DNA of 64,000 nt from Macrocystis pyrifera (lineage: Eukaryota > Sar > Phaeophyceae > Laminariales > Laminariaceae). The notes below the pieces were generated by a model. That model was not told the origin of the DNA. It was given only the letters and a program-made list of their open reading frames with translations, and did no database searches. The position numbers and the translations under genes were made by a program. The first letter of the stretch is position 1. Each line of letters opens with the position of its first letter. The DNA lies in assembly GCA_031763025.1 (NCBI GenBank), contig JASSKH010000021.1, forward strand, positions 6,776,611 through 6,840,610, given 5' to 3'. Positions 24,569 to 35,444 of this stretch are shown here, in pieces.

Positions 24569-24787
24569 ACCAAGCCGTGGAGGTTTCAGTGTAATCGCAT
24601 GTGTGAGTGGAGCAGTGGCCGGGGATCCTGTGTGATGTCCCCTAGCCACCTGGCTCGTGGTCCGATGAGGATCACTCCGTGATAATACAAGCTCTAAGAA
24701 CAAGACTTACTGAGTGCGAGGCCAGCGAGACTGGTGGAGTCCCTCGCTGGAAGCCCTCTTGCTGATATCATCTGGCAGAGGCCATAA
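24569..24787 (+). repeat. 3' terminal direct repeat of the TRIM-like element
   Basis: Identical to the 5' repeat. Preceded by GCTTTGGGGGTG, a plausible short purine-rich priming stretch. Confidence 0.8.
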
Positions 24788-25358
24788 GGCACACGGATGG
24801 GACAGTGTGTTCCTTTTCTGGTGACATTTTTTTAACGCTTCTCGCGGACAGATCATCGATTCTCCCGCTTCATTATTCTAGTAGACATTTCAAGGCAGAT
24901 GTATAAATATGTACCGGTATATGTATCTATTCCCGATCTTGAAAAATATATGATCTATTAATAGCTGTTTGTTCCGGGTGGGACCCGTAAAATCTGCATG
25001 CTGATCTACAATGTGAATACGTAGCGCATGTGCTACCTGGGTTTGATCTGTGCTACTATGCAGATTCTGCGCAAGCTCTGACAGTGGTAGGTGAGGGACT
25101 GGATCATCTACAGCAGATAGATCAGATAGATCATGGCCTGTCTGATGTGTGCTCTTTATGGCCGAAGTATTTCTGGCTGATGGGGACTTCTCAGTTGACA
25201 ACAAACACCTGGTACCCGATAACTAACGGATGCCTACTCGTTTGCTTTCTGAGAAATTTTTGGATGCGTTTTCCCTCTCTCTGTTGTCAAAAATATTTAA
25301 TCTACACTGCAGCTCAATAAGTCACCCGCTTATCCATTCCATCCACCCCTTTATATAC
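24788..25358. other. Stretch without a gene
   Basis: Short frames only. AGATAGATCAGATAGATCATGG near 25112 resembles the GATC-rich tandem repeats at 54543 and 59660. Confidence 0.4.
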
Positions 25359-25441
25359 TACCACTCTGACCCGAAACATAAAGACCTTTTTGATTGAATA
25401 ATTGTATGCTAACGGTCGCTATATTTCGGTTCAGACTGGTA
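25359..25441. mobile_element. MITE-2 copy
   Basis: Ends TACCACTCTGACCCGAAA and TTTCGGTTCAGACTGGTA; 83 bp. Confidence 0.75.
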
Positions 25442-25622
25442 TGCAAGTTCTTCTATCTATTTTTGAGGGTTGTTAATGACCTCGTAGAGCACATGGGATT
25501 GGGGTTAAGATGACCCTTTTCATTTGAAAAAAAAAAAAAAACGATTTTGGGTGACTATTTTTTAGCTCCTTTTTTGTGAGGAGTCTAAGAGAGCGTTAGG
25601 CGCACTCCTATGATGCTTGTCG

Positions 25623-26065
25623 TATTACGGGGGGACCACGTCCCCGGTGGCTTGGTGGGTGGTCCGCGTGCCTGTCAAGATCAATTTCGTGGGTTCAAGT
25701 CCCACCGAGTGCATGCTCATAGGGACTTTTTCTTGCATAAAAAATTGATAAGCGGAAAGCGCGAAAGCGTGAGTTGGCTACATTCGATGAAAATCGACGA
25801 GCAGTGGGAATGCTGAACCCTATGCGCGACAAAAAAAAAAAAGGCACGTACCGGGGGGGAGAAGGGACGACACCTGTGACCACGGCTTGTCCAGAAGATC
25901 GTCGAGGGTAAAACCTCCTACGAGTGGGCTGGGAAGTAAAAGTGATGGATAAAAAAAAAAAAAAAAAAAATAGTAAATATGACCCAATATTGCTCTTAAA
26001 AATGGGTAAACATATGGGTTTTTTATGTATACCATAGGTCCTATTAACTATGGACCCCCGCAATA
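25623..26065 (+). mobile_element. MITE-1 copy 14, split by a SINE
   Basis: Left piece TATTACGGGGGGACCA, SINE copy 2, then TAGTAAATATGACCC and the rest of the MITE to CCCCCGCAATA. Removing the SINE restores a continuous MITE without loss or duplication. Confidence 0.85.
25640..25970 (+). mobile_element. tRNA-derived SINE copy 2
   Basis: Box A-like TGGCTTGGTGGGTGG; box B GGGTTCAAGTCCC with a perfect 5 bp T-arm stem (GTGGG/CCCAC). Body as in copy 1; tail of ~20 A. Confidence 0.85.
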
Positions 26066-26688
26066 GCATGCATCTATCCATCTATCTGTTGGTTGTGCAG
26101 CCTAACCCACCGGCCTGCTCAGTCACGTCACTGAGACATACTACATAAGCTGCAGTGGCGGCATATTCGGAGACAGAATTCTCGAATTAAAAAAGCTTTT
26201 TTCGCAGCACAGCACGTGGGTACGTACAGCGAAGGAGTTAAGCCATGCATGCCTGGTACGTATACCTCTGGCAGACAACAAGAACAATTACCAGCACCGC
26301 TGCCTACTACTGGTTTTCCGATGCGATAGATGGCAACCTTTGCCTCTTGACTAACCCCAAACGTGTGTCATCCGTTTTCTGTGCAGCTGCGGCAGTGGTA
26401 TTTTACGTAGTATCGAACTGCAAAACAGCTTTATTACTACGGCTAGAGTTTGGGATCAATGCCGTAATTCCGGTACCCCCGTTCGTGATGCAACTCACCG
26501 CACAACTGCAACGGCGTGCCAACGACCTGGAGATGGAGCATCCACGAGGAGTGCAGGGTGAACAAAAAGCTGTTTCAATCGAGGGGAGGAAGGCGTGAGT
26601 AGGAGCCTTCAAGAAGGGAAAGGGGATATATATATATATGTATATTGGGTCAGAGCGAGAGAAGAGAGACTACTATTACTAATACTAC

Positions 26689-26797
26689 TATTACGGGGGT
26701 CCATAGTTAATAGGACCTATGATATAAATAAAAACCTATACATTTACCTATTTTTACCGACAATATTTGGTCCTATTTACTATGGTCCCCCGTGATA
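26689..26797 (-). mobile_element. MITE-1 copy 15
   Basis: Complete; left end T-type, right end A-type. Confidence 0.88.
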
Positions 26798-26799
26798 CT

Positions 26800-27887
26800 A
26801 CTACTTCGGTAGCATCAGAATATATTCGAGTCAAGTCGGAATGAAAAATATACTGTGCCAGCAAATTATCGGAGGGCAAAATTAAAAATAACGAGGCCGA
26901 TTTTTTCCCTGTGCGGAAAAAAAAGCCTCTTCACAAGAGTATGTATATATGCCCATGCCCCAGAAAAAAATCAAGTATATTAACAATCACATAGAAGACT
27001 CCCTTTTAATCGGGGCGCTGACTAAATCCTTTACCATAGCGCATACATGCCCAACGTTGGGGTGTGCCACAATGATAGCGTGGGGATGGAGCTTGCATGC
27101 GGCTTAGGATTTAAGAATAGAACGTACAGAGTACATCTTGAGACAAGAGGAAGGAGCAAAGGACAACAAACAGAGTATCGTGGATAAAGCAATAGGAGAA
27201 AAGCAGGCATAGAAGTCAGATAGACGTTTTGCATAGATAGGTTTTTCCTTCGTTTCCGAGGATTTCTTGTTTCGGGAATGTTTCGAGTGATCAACGCTCT
27301 AAGCTCATGCTGCACGATGTCGGATGACAAGCATAATAATAATAATAATAATAATAATATTCTAAGGCTTTTATTTGATTAGATTAGGTGGTCCATGCTG
27401 CTTTAAAGGTTAAAAAAGTGCGTCCACAGCTCTCGTGGACAAACTACGTACTTGGACTTGGGATTGCAGTTGGATACGTTTCACAACTTCACCAACGGCG
27501 TTTCGGGGACAAAATTCTCGAATTTAGATTTGGACACAGCTTTCGCATCACACTGGTGCGTACAGCGAAAGGGGTTGTGTTGTAAGGAATCTCCTGGGCT
27601 GGGCGCTCAGAGGGAAACCCCCTTCACAGTTTACCCCTTTTTGGGGTCGCAGATGGAGCGCTCTACGATAGAGCTAGCACTTTTCCGCTGAAAAGGTTCC
27701 TGAATTGACGGGGTTCCGTAACCCAAAATCGTCGGAATAATGCCAATCTTTTGTCTCGAAAAATACCTTTTTTGTATACTTCGGTCATGGGATTATTCAT
27801 CGGGATGCATTCCGATTTTTGCTCAAGTCAGTTTGCGGGTGAGGTGTGGAGCTCCTTAAGGTCAAGTAAGGAGCCTCAGAAAAATTC
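26800..27887. other. Stretch without a supported gene
   Basis: Contains a (TAA)n run at 27332-27358 preceded by GATGACAAGCA, similar to the tail at 20590, and old repeat modules near 27430-27570. No conserved domain in the frames. Confidence 0.4.
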
Positions 27888-27996
27888 TATTGCGGGGGTC
27901 CATAGTTAATAGGACCTATCGCATACACAAAAACCTATATATTTACCTATTTTTACTAACAATGTTTGGTCCTAATTGCTATGGTCCCCCGTAGTA
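27888..27996 (-). mobile_element. MITE-1 copy 16
   Basis: Complete; ends in CCCCCGTAGTA. Confidence 0.85.
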
Positions 27997-28281
27997 GGGT
28001 GAACCTCTATCGTAGAACGCCTGAGATAGCGAGACCTAAGCAATCGTCCTCGAGAGGCATGCATGCGAGCTACAGTATATCGTGTCGCGGCCGGCCGTGC
28101 ACCGGCCGTGCCTTGCACGCCTCCTTTTTTATTGCAACCCGGACACCAACCTGTACAGTGCCTTGATCACGTGGTAATCGTCGCTGAAATCGCCAATTCT
28201 TATCGGTCAATTTTCCCCCTCTCAGCAGGCACGAGAGATTTATCACCCAATTAGCACCGTAGCGCCGTTTTGGGGACAGAC

Positions 28282-28390
28282 TATTGCGGGTGACCACAGT
28301 AAATAGGACCAAAAATTGCTAGTAAGAATATGTAAATGTACAGGTTTTTGTGTGTACCATGGGTCCTATTATCTATGGTCCCCCGTAATA
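28282..28390 (+). mobile_element. MITE-1 copy 17
   Basis: Complete; left end diverged (TATTGCGGGTGACCACAGT). Confidence 0.85.
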
Positions 28391-28444
28391 GTTAGAGCTT
28401 GAGTGGCTGGTCTGCCAGCACGGGACAGTGCAGCACTCGAGAGG

Positions 28445-28536
28445 GTTGACCCTTTTAAGATCGCAGTCCCGTTTAGTGGACAAACTGCTTGGAATTTGAG
28501 TGAATAGTCCCCAAAAGGGGACTGCTAGAGGGGTCA
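28445..28536. mobile_element. MITE-3 copy
   Basis: Arms TTGACCCTTTTAAGATCGCA and GACTGCTAGAGGGGTCAA, middle CTGCTTGGAATTTGAGTG. Confidence 0.7.
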
Positions 28537-28744
28537 ACACGGGTGCTACAAGACAGCACCACCCCATCCGGACGCATTTCCCATCCGACTTTATCGAGGA
28601 CGGAGAGGTGGCGGGCAGCAAATTTTAAAGCGGCAGGCGCAAACGCCGAGTGGTGCATCATCATCTATGGAATTTTGTCTCGGCGAGATCTTTCCGAAGG
28701 CACCAAATATTTTCGTCCGGCAGATGCTGCGGGGCCGAAGGGAT

Positions 28745-28775
28745 AGCCCTCCAGTCAGCGCTGACTGTGAGTAGG
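28745..28775. repeat. Isolated CAGTCAGCGCTGACTG palindrome
   Basis: The 16-base palindrome that forms the centre of the tRNA box-A palindromes at 36-37.6 kb, here without long box-A arms. Confidence 0.5.
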
Positions 28776-28799
28776 CCAACGGGTTACGCTACCAAATAA

Positions 28800-30701
28800 A
28801 TATATATATATATACTTGCTCTGTATCGTAAGTCTGCGCAGTTATGTTTTTGCGCCCCCTTAAGGGTGTCCGATCTGTTTTCCGTTTTTTTTTGTTGAAT
28901 TCTCCGGCGTTTTTTTAGCAAGAAAACCCCTTTTTTTGGTCAGCTGATGCTTGAACCAGGCGGCCGAACGGCTTAGAAAAATTGAGTCGGCCCAAAAATG
29001 GCCATATTTTGCCCCTTTCCAGGGGTGGGTGGGTCGGGCACTACGGAAAACAAAAAAAAAAAAAAACAAGAATTATCTCTAGCCCTAAACCTGAAACCCC
29101 CCGCTTCTCAACGGTCCATGTCGCGTCCCCCATACTAAAACCAGTATAATAATGACCCCTTTACAAAAACCAAGACACTTGATGGGCCCACACTAAAACC
29201 AAGACACTTGGTGGGCCCACACTAAAACCAAGACACTTGCGGGGCAAATCAAACAACAGTAGGGCCCTATCCCAACCCCCACGCATCCATGTCGAAGCCC
29301 CTTATAATAAAACCAGTATAATATTGACCCCGCACTAAAACCAAGACACTTGGGGGTCCCACAATAAAACCAAGACACCTGGGGGACCACACTAAAACCA
29401 ATAAACTTGGGGATACCACACTAAAACCGAGACACTTGCGGGGCAAAAAAAGTGTCGGTTGGTGTCGAAGGAAAAAAAATCGTTATTAATCCTCGTCATC
29501 ACTTGGACTCGATGCCATCCACGCCCAAGCCTTGTCCAGGGCCTCCTTATCGTATTTTACCACCCTCATGCCGCCCTTGGGGCGAGGTGGGGGGGTACTT
29601 GGGGGCATATCCATCGTTTGCAGTGTGTGGGGGGGTGGTAATCACGAATTATCGAAAGAATTATCGAAAAAATTCTCAAAAAAGTTCTCAAAAATATGCT
29701 CAAAAAAGGGCCAAAATGGGTATATTTTGACCTAATTTTAGTGTAGAAGATCACCTTCGATTTTTTTTTTTCTTTAGTGAGTTTGTATGCGTTTTTCCTT
29801 TCTAACGCACCCCGCCAAAGGCTAAACGTCAACGTATAAGTACCCTCACGACTAAGCGCCCATAACTGCACAGACGTATGATACAGAGGAAGTATATCTC
29901 ATGGTATACAGAACGGATGAGCGAACGAAAAAGCTGATGATGATGCTTTTCCCGTTTTAACTACTACCAGATAGGGTAGGGATTACGAGAGCTCGGAAAA
30001 ACGTCCGCTCGGCGGCCCGTCAGCGTTCTGCGTGTCATTATGTTTTCAATATTCTGTACGAGTGTTCTTCTTCCGTGACTTTTATCTTGAAAAAAAAAAT
30101 TAACACAAAATTTACGCACGCGTACCGTGTTGTCGTGCGTGCGTTTCGAAATGTTTCGGATTTTTTTTTTTGGAGATCGTGTTATTTATTAATATACTGC
30201 TGTATGTACTCTTTGGTGATTCCTTTGTTTATAGCTGTTCGGCGGCGGTTTGGTGCTCGTGCGTGCGACGTTGACAGAACTACTGTAACCACTATTTTCT
30301 GCATTTTCCTACCTGTTTTTTCGCGCCTTATGGCAGTGTGGGGGCTCGTTAAATACTTCATTCCATTGATTGTCAGATATTACACCCGGCTTGGATGGGC
30401 CGTTTTTTGCTGGACACATGGCTTCCGGTGAGGTCGGGGGTGCTGATGACCCTTGGCCGTCGTTTTGTCGGCCCTGAGCACAGCAGCAGTGCACGCCCAA
30501 CAAGCACACCCTCACTGGCTGGGCACGTGGCGACTCATCCTCGACGACAGCGACGACGAGTCGGACGACGAGGACGAAGACGTCCATTGAATACTGGTAT
30601 TGCACTTCAGGGCGTTCGATACCCGATACCCCCGATGAGCTCGGACTTCGCCGACAGCAATACCGATTGTATATTTGGGGCAACAAAAGTGATATTCTGG
30701 C

Positions 30702-30739
<38 letters not shown>

Positions 30740-30940
30740 TTTGTTGGGATATGCTGCTCGGTGGCACAGAAGTAGTAGCAGCTGTAGGCGGCTTGGTAGC
30801 AGCGGTACTAGTAACAGTATTATGCTGACGCACACGCCTGTGTCCTCCGCGGGCATGGGGCAATGACCGTGCGGCGGTGGTGCGGTGTCCATGCACCATT
30901 GGCGATAGTAGCAACAACACTGGTGCATTTCCGCCTGATT
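28800..30940. other. Stretch without a supported gene and without MITE-1
   Basis: Contains the 29.1-29.4 kb minisatellite, a CTCAAAAA-type short repeat at 29650-29705, a (CAG)n run at 30703-30738, and two similar ~75 bp segments (30298-30375 and 30925-31000, both with TTATGGCAGT and CTCGTT). Frames here are low complexity. Confidence 0.45.
29131..29440 (+). repeat. Minisatellite, ~32 bp unit
   Basis: Repeated CACTAAAACCAAGACACTTG with GGGGSCCCA spacers, about eight units. A longer period of roughly 180 bp also exists, because CAGTATAATAATGACCCC and CAGTATAATATTGACCCC both occur. Confidence 0.8.
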
Positions 30941-31011
30941 TTTCATGCGTTTTTATGGCAGTTTGGGGACTCGTTGCACTCCGTTCACTCCATCGATCGT
31001 CTCAACCCAAC

Positions 31012-31122
31012 TATTACGGGGGGTCCACAGTTAATGGGACCAAATTTTGATAGTAAAAATAGGTAAACATATAGGTTTTTATGTATACCATAGGTCCTAT
31101 TAACTATGGACCCCCCGTAACA
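31012..31122 (+). mobile_element. MITE-1 copy 18
   Basis: Complete, T-type ends. Confidence 0.88.
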
Positions 31123-31600
31123 ACAAGATGGTTCTCTGCGCACTCGATCATTTTTTTTTCTCGACTGTTTTTCTTCCTGATCTTTCCATGGGATTGTGAC
31201 GTGTTCGCCGGCGTCGGGCCGTTTTCTATTTTTTTTTTGTCTACCCTTGACTCAACCTTGATCTAATCTGATCAACCCCCTGGGCAGCGCGTTGTGTTGC
31301 TCTTGTCGTCCCTGCTTTTGCCTATGGCATCCTCGATCGTTTCGAACAGCCCGCTGCGGTGAAGCCCCCCGTTGTATGCAGCACGCGTTATTGTGTTTCG
31401 AGAAACTGGGATTTAAGAATTCCAGGTTGTGAGCTTTTTTTTTTTTTTTTTAGGTTCAAGATTTTTTACAGCTATATAGCTGTGGGCATTTATTTGTGCT
31501 CAAAGAAGAACGCCACACTTTAAATCCCATCAAGAATAGCCTTTTGAAGAGCTCCTATGCTCAACGTTGGTATCACACCGACAATAAGCCGCGAGCCTCG

Positions 31601-31709
31601 TACTACGGAGGACCATAGTAAATAGGACCAAATTTTGTGAGTAAAAATAGGTAAATATATAGGTTATTGTGTCTGCCGTAGGTGCTATTTAGTATGGTCC
31701 TCCGCAATA
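31601..31709 (+). mobile_element. MITE-1 copy 19
   Basis: Complete; ends GGAGGACC and GGTCCTCCGCAATA. Confidence 0.85.
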
Positions 31710-31971
31710 GACCAAACTGCGTACATGAGATTCTCAACTGCTCTCGCGTACAAACAGTGTGTTCTACAGATGGACTAGAACCGGTACACAGATAAGAAAG
31801 CGTATTGGGCGTAAGCTTTTTTTACCCAGATCTACAAGGAGGATCAAAAGAAGAAGAAGAAGAAGAAAGCTCTCGCGTACTGTGATCGAAAAAAAAAAAA
31901 CACGTGCTTTCGGGTTCGATGATAAATCTCGCCACGTGCCGCAACATGCTTGTACCGCCTTTATTACGGAG

Positions 31972-32072
31972 GGCCATAGTTAATAGGACCTATGGTACAG
32001 ACAAAAACCTATATATTTACCTATTTTTTTACTAACAAAATTTGGTCCCATTAACTATGGACCCCCGTAATA
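31972..32072 (-). mobile_element. MITE-1 copy 20
   Basis: Complete. A TACCAGGTA lies 4 bases past its end (32077-32085). Confidence 0.88.
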
Positions 32073-32193
32073 GCAGTACCAGGTATCCAGGAGCACACTA
32101 TACTGGTGTTGTGTGTGACTCATCCCGCGGCGGGTGGGCGGGTTGCTCTTTTTTTGGCCTTCTGAGGCAACATTTTCTGACGGGGTTGAGCTC

Positions 32194-32290
32194 TTTATCC
32201 CCTTTAGTACTGCAATCCCGATTTGGGGACCAACCAGTCTAATTCCAAGTGATTTGCCCCCAAAACGGGACTGCGGTACTAAAAGTTAAA
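32194..32290. mobile_element. MITE-3 copy
   Basis: Arms TTTAGTACTGCAATCCCG and CGGGACTGCGGTACTAAAA; the best preserved foldback of this family here. Confidence 0.8.
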
Positions 32291-32344
32291 GGGAGCAACT
32301 ATTCGTGCACGGGATGCTGTTAATACTAACCATGACACTCTTAC

Positions 32345-32523
32345 CATTACGGAGGTCCATAGTAAACAAGACCAAATATAAAAATAGGTAAATATATAGG
32401 TTTTTATGTATACCATAGGTCCATACCATATACAGTATAGACCTATGGTACACATAAAAACCTATATATTTAACTATTTTTACCAACAAGATTTGGTCCC
32501 ATTAACTATGGACCCCCGTAATA
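32345..32523. mobile_element. MITE-1 inverted dimer
   Basis: A plus copy missing its right end meets a minus copy missing its left end, near 32425. The whole 179 bp can fold into one long hairpin. The junction holds ACCATATACAGTATAGACC. Confidence 0.85.
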
Positions 32524-32833
32524 CTACTACTATTACTGTATTAAATACCTGGTGCCAGGTGTGTTTCGGGACGCATAGAGATCTCGGTCGGGTGGCGTGG
32601 ACAAAACGTCTCTTCGAAGTCATGTTTTTTCGGGTAACATATTGTTTATCTCCTCATCATGACACGCTCGGGGCTCAGGAAATAAGCCACCGCTCCCCTG
32701 AGGCAATACTCGATCGCACTGCTCTATGCTTTATACCACGGCGGTGTATAGGAGAGCTGCGCTTTTTGGCTCACTGTTTTCTGACCGGTTGAGGTCATCA
32801 AGTGAGCGACTATTAATAGCAGACCGGTTGGTC

Positions 32834-32941
32834 TACTACGGGGGACCACAGTAAATAGGACCTACGGTACACACAAAAACCTATATATTTACCTATTTTA
32901 CTCGAAATATTTGGTCCTATTTACTATGGTCCCCCGTAATA
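32834..32941 (-). mobile_element. MITE-1 copy 23
   Basis: Complete, A-type ends with the CTACGGTACACAC inner form. Confidence 0.88.
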
Positions 32942-33698
32942 GTAAAAACTATACGTAGTTAATTATGTTGGGATTATAGTGTAATTAACTTACTACTTCG
33001 TATCGAAGTAAGAGCCTTAAAAAATGGAGATCGAAGTAGGAGCCTTGAAAAATGGAAAGTGGGATACTTGAGGTTTCCGCCTGAAACAAGAGAGACTGCT
33101 ACTACTGCTGCGGTACTATGAATAGTGGGTGCAGTACAGGACACCTGAACAGGGAAGCTAGTCCAAGTCGGATTTCTTAGCGAAGACGGGGTGTGTCCTG
33201 CCATACAGTGGCTTCAGCATATCCCTCTGCCGAACTTCTTATTTTCTCGTAAATCTCAGCGTGTCTCTCTCTCTCTCTCTGGTGCTCGATTTCTTATTTG
33301 GTGTCCTATAAGCAGCAGAGAAGCTACAGTCCAGGCTGGATTCGTTAGTCAAGATCGGGTGTGTTATTCAGTACAGTAACTTCAGCACAACCCTCAGCCG
33401 AATTTCTTATTTTATTATAAATGTCAGCCTGTCTTTCTCGCCGATGCTCGATTTCTTATTCGGTGCCCTGTATCCTTCGTTCCATTCGAGTCGGGCTGAG
33501 ACATGTACCATGCAGTGTCAGAGGCCGAAAAAAAAAAAACCAATGATGTCCCTGAATGTAATGAACTTTATAATATCAATACCAAGTAAAAGCGTAGCTT
33601 GTGTCAAAGGCCGGAGTGTTATCGATTAACCAAGCGGTCAATTAACCAAGCGGTCCCTGCGTACGCCCATAGAGAGTGGTGTCCACCAACCAGGTATA
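32942..33698. other. Stretch without a gene
   Basis: Two similar segments (33190-33300 and 33330-33480) share CAGTGGCTTCAGCAT or CAGTAACTTCAGCAC, CCGAACTTCTTATTTT and GATGCTCGATTTCTTATT: an old tandem duplication. No coding signal. Confidence 0.45.
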
Positions 33699-34017
33699 TT
33701 CCGGTGGCTTGGCAGGTGGTCCGCGTGCTTGTCAAGATCGATTTCGTGGGTTAGAGTCTCACCGAGTGCATGCTCGTTCGTTCAGCGTAGGGACTTTTTC
33801 TTGCATAAGAAACAGATTAGCGGAAAACGCGGGAGCGTGAGTTTGCTACATCCGATGAAAATCGACAAGCATTGGGAACGCCGAACCCTATGCGCGACAA
33901 AACAAAATAAAGGCACGTGCGGGGGGGAGAAGGGACGACGCCTGTGACCACGGCTTGTCCAGAAGGTCGCTGAGGGTAAAACCTCCTACGAGTTGGGCTG
34001 GAAAGTAAAAGTGATGA
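33699..34017 (+). mobile_element. tRNA-derived SINE copy 3
   Basis: Box B diverged (GGGTTAGAGTCTC); a ~12-base insertion (CGTTCGTTCAGC) follows ATGCT. The tail GATGATTAAATAA runs into a TAA microsatellite. Not inside a MITE. Confidence 0.8.
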
Positions 34018-34165
<148 letters not shown>

Positions 34166-34273
34166 AATTAATACCAGGTATCCCCCAAATACCTAAAAAC
34201 GGAGCGTTGAGTTCGTCGCGCAAGGGGTGTGTCCGTTTTTTCCAGCTTTCGTTTTTTCTCCTCTCAGCTGTAG

Positions 34274-34382
34274 TATTACGGGGGGCCATAGTAAATAGGA
34301 CCAAATATTGTTGGTAAAAATATGTAAATATATGGGTGTTTGTGTGTACCGTAGGTCCTATTAACTATGGTCCCCCGCAATA
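34274..34382 (+). mobile_element. MITE-1 copy 24
   Basis: Complete, A-type left end. Confidence 0.88.
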
Positions 34383-34848
34383 GCAAGGGCGCTCAAGTCG
34401 AACAATACATATATATAAATACTTTCGGGAGGCTCCTCCACCATCATCTCGATCTCCTCCGAGAAGACCGTGTTCCGTACGCAATGGCAATCTTCTCGTT
34501 CGGCGAAACATCGAGCGCTGATGGAAAACGAAGCGAGGCGCTCATGCCGTGCGAACTCCCCACGCTGCTTTTGTGGGGTATACCTGCCCGGCAATAATAA
34601 GGAGCCAAACGCTGCTCAACACTTGTCGACATCAGAGCGGTACCTGGTATCCACCTATACATTAAACCCGTGGTACGCGTGATGGAAGCATAAGAAACAG
34701 CCCGTGGCCGAAACGATGAGCTTGGACGAAAAATCCTCGAATGTCAGAGCTGTGTGTGTGTGTTTTTTATCAAATACCCTGGTAATAGGTATTCCAGGTA
34801 CCAGGTATATAACAATAGATCAGCTGTGCAGTTATTGCATACTTGGTG

Positions 34849-34958
34849 TTATCACGGGGGTCCATAGTTAATAGGACCTATGGTATACGTAAAAACCTAT
34901 ATATTTACCCATTTTTACTAGCAATGTTTGGTCCTATTTACTATGGTCCCCCGTAATA
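34849..34958 (-). mobile_element. MITE-1 copy 25
   Basis: Complete; left end ATCACGGGGGTCC. Confidence 0.85.
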
Positions 34959-34989
34959 TAAACCTAGATGAAGGGTGTAGCGATCAACG

Positions 34990-35074
34990 AACCACCTATC
35001 CGGCCCGGAATATAATGCCCGTTTGATGGTCACTTCATGCACCAAACGGGCGTTATAATTTCGCTCAGAGTGGT
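34990..35074. mobile_element. MITE-2 copy
   Basis: Long palindrome: ATAATGCCCGTTTG and CAAACGGGCGTTAT inside, outer ends ACCACC and CAGAGTGGTG. Confidence 0.65.
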
Positions 35075-35139
35075 GTGTGGTGTAAAGCCGGTGAGGAATC
35101 TCGATCCTTCCTCTGCGCATGATCTTAACATTCTCCTAC

Positions 35140-35248
35140 TAATACGGGGGTCCACAGCTAATAGGACCTATGGTATACATAAAAACCTATATATTTACCT
35201 ATTTTTAAGAACAATATTTGTTCCTATTTACTATGGTCTCCCGCAATA
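35140..35248 (-). mobile_element. MITE-1 copy 26
   Basis: Complete; left T-type, right A-type. Confidence 0.85.
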
Positions 35249-35335
35249 GCAGTATCGATCTTCTCGTAAGAACCCTAAAATCGGATGTCAGGCTAACATC
35301 TTTAATCTGGCGGAGCGAGAAAATGGGAAAGATTT

Positions 35336-35444
35336 GTTACGGGAGACCATAGTAAATACGACCAAACATTGTTGGTAAAAATAGGTAAAACATATAGGTT
35401 TTTATGCATACCATAGGTCCTATTAACTATAGACCCCCGTAATA
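35336..35444 (+). mobile_element. MITE-1 copy 27
   Basis: Complete. Confidence 0.85.

Larger units (their letters stand above)
23718..24787 (+). mobile_element. Small terminal-repeat retroelement (TRIM / TR-GAG type)
   Basis: Two identical 219 bp direct repeats (23718-23936 and 24569-24787) flank a 632 bp interior with one ~135-codon frame (24143-24547) of gag-like composition. There is no room for protease, polymerase or integrase, so it would depend on another element. It looks whole for its class and, with identical repeats, is recent. I could not see a clear target-site duplication, and the repeats do not obviously start TG and end CA, so the outer limits may be a few bases off. Confidence 0.65.

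Noticed and set aside
26245-26598. A 117-residue frame
   Set aside because: No recognisable domain; flanked by old repeat modules, and length alone is not evidence here.
29131-29440. CRISPR-like array of ~32 bp repeats
   Set aside because: Units are contiguous and their spacers are repeats too; this is a minisatellite in a eukaryotic genome.
33740-33775. tRNA gene in the SINE heads
   Set aside because: Box A and box B are present, but no acceptor stem or full cloverleaf forms, and the sequence runs on into the SINE body.
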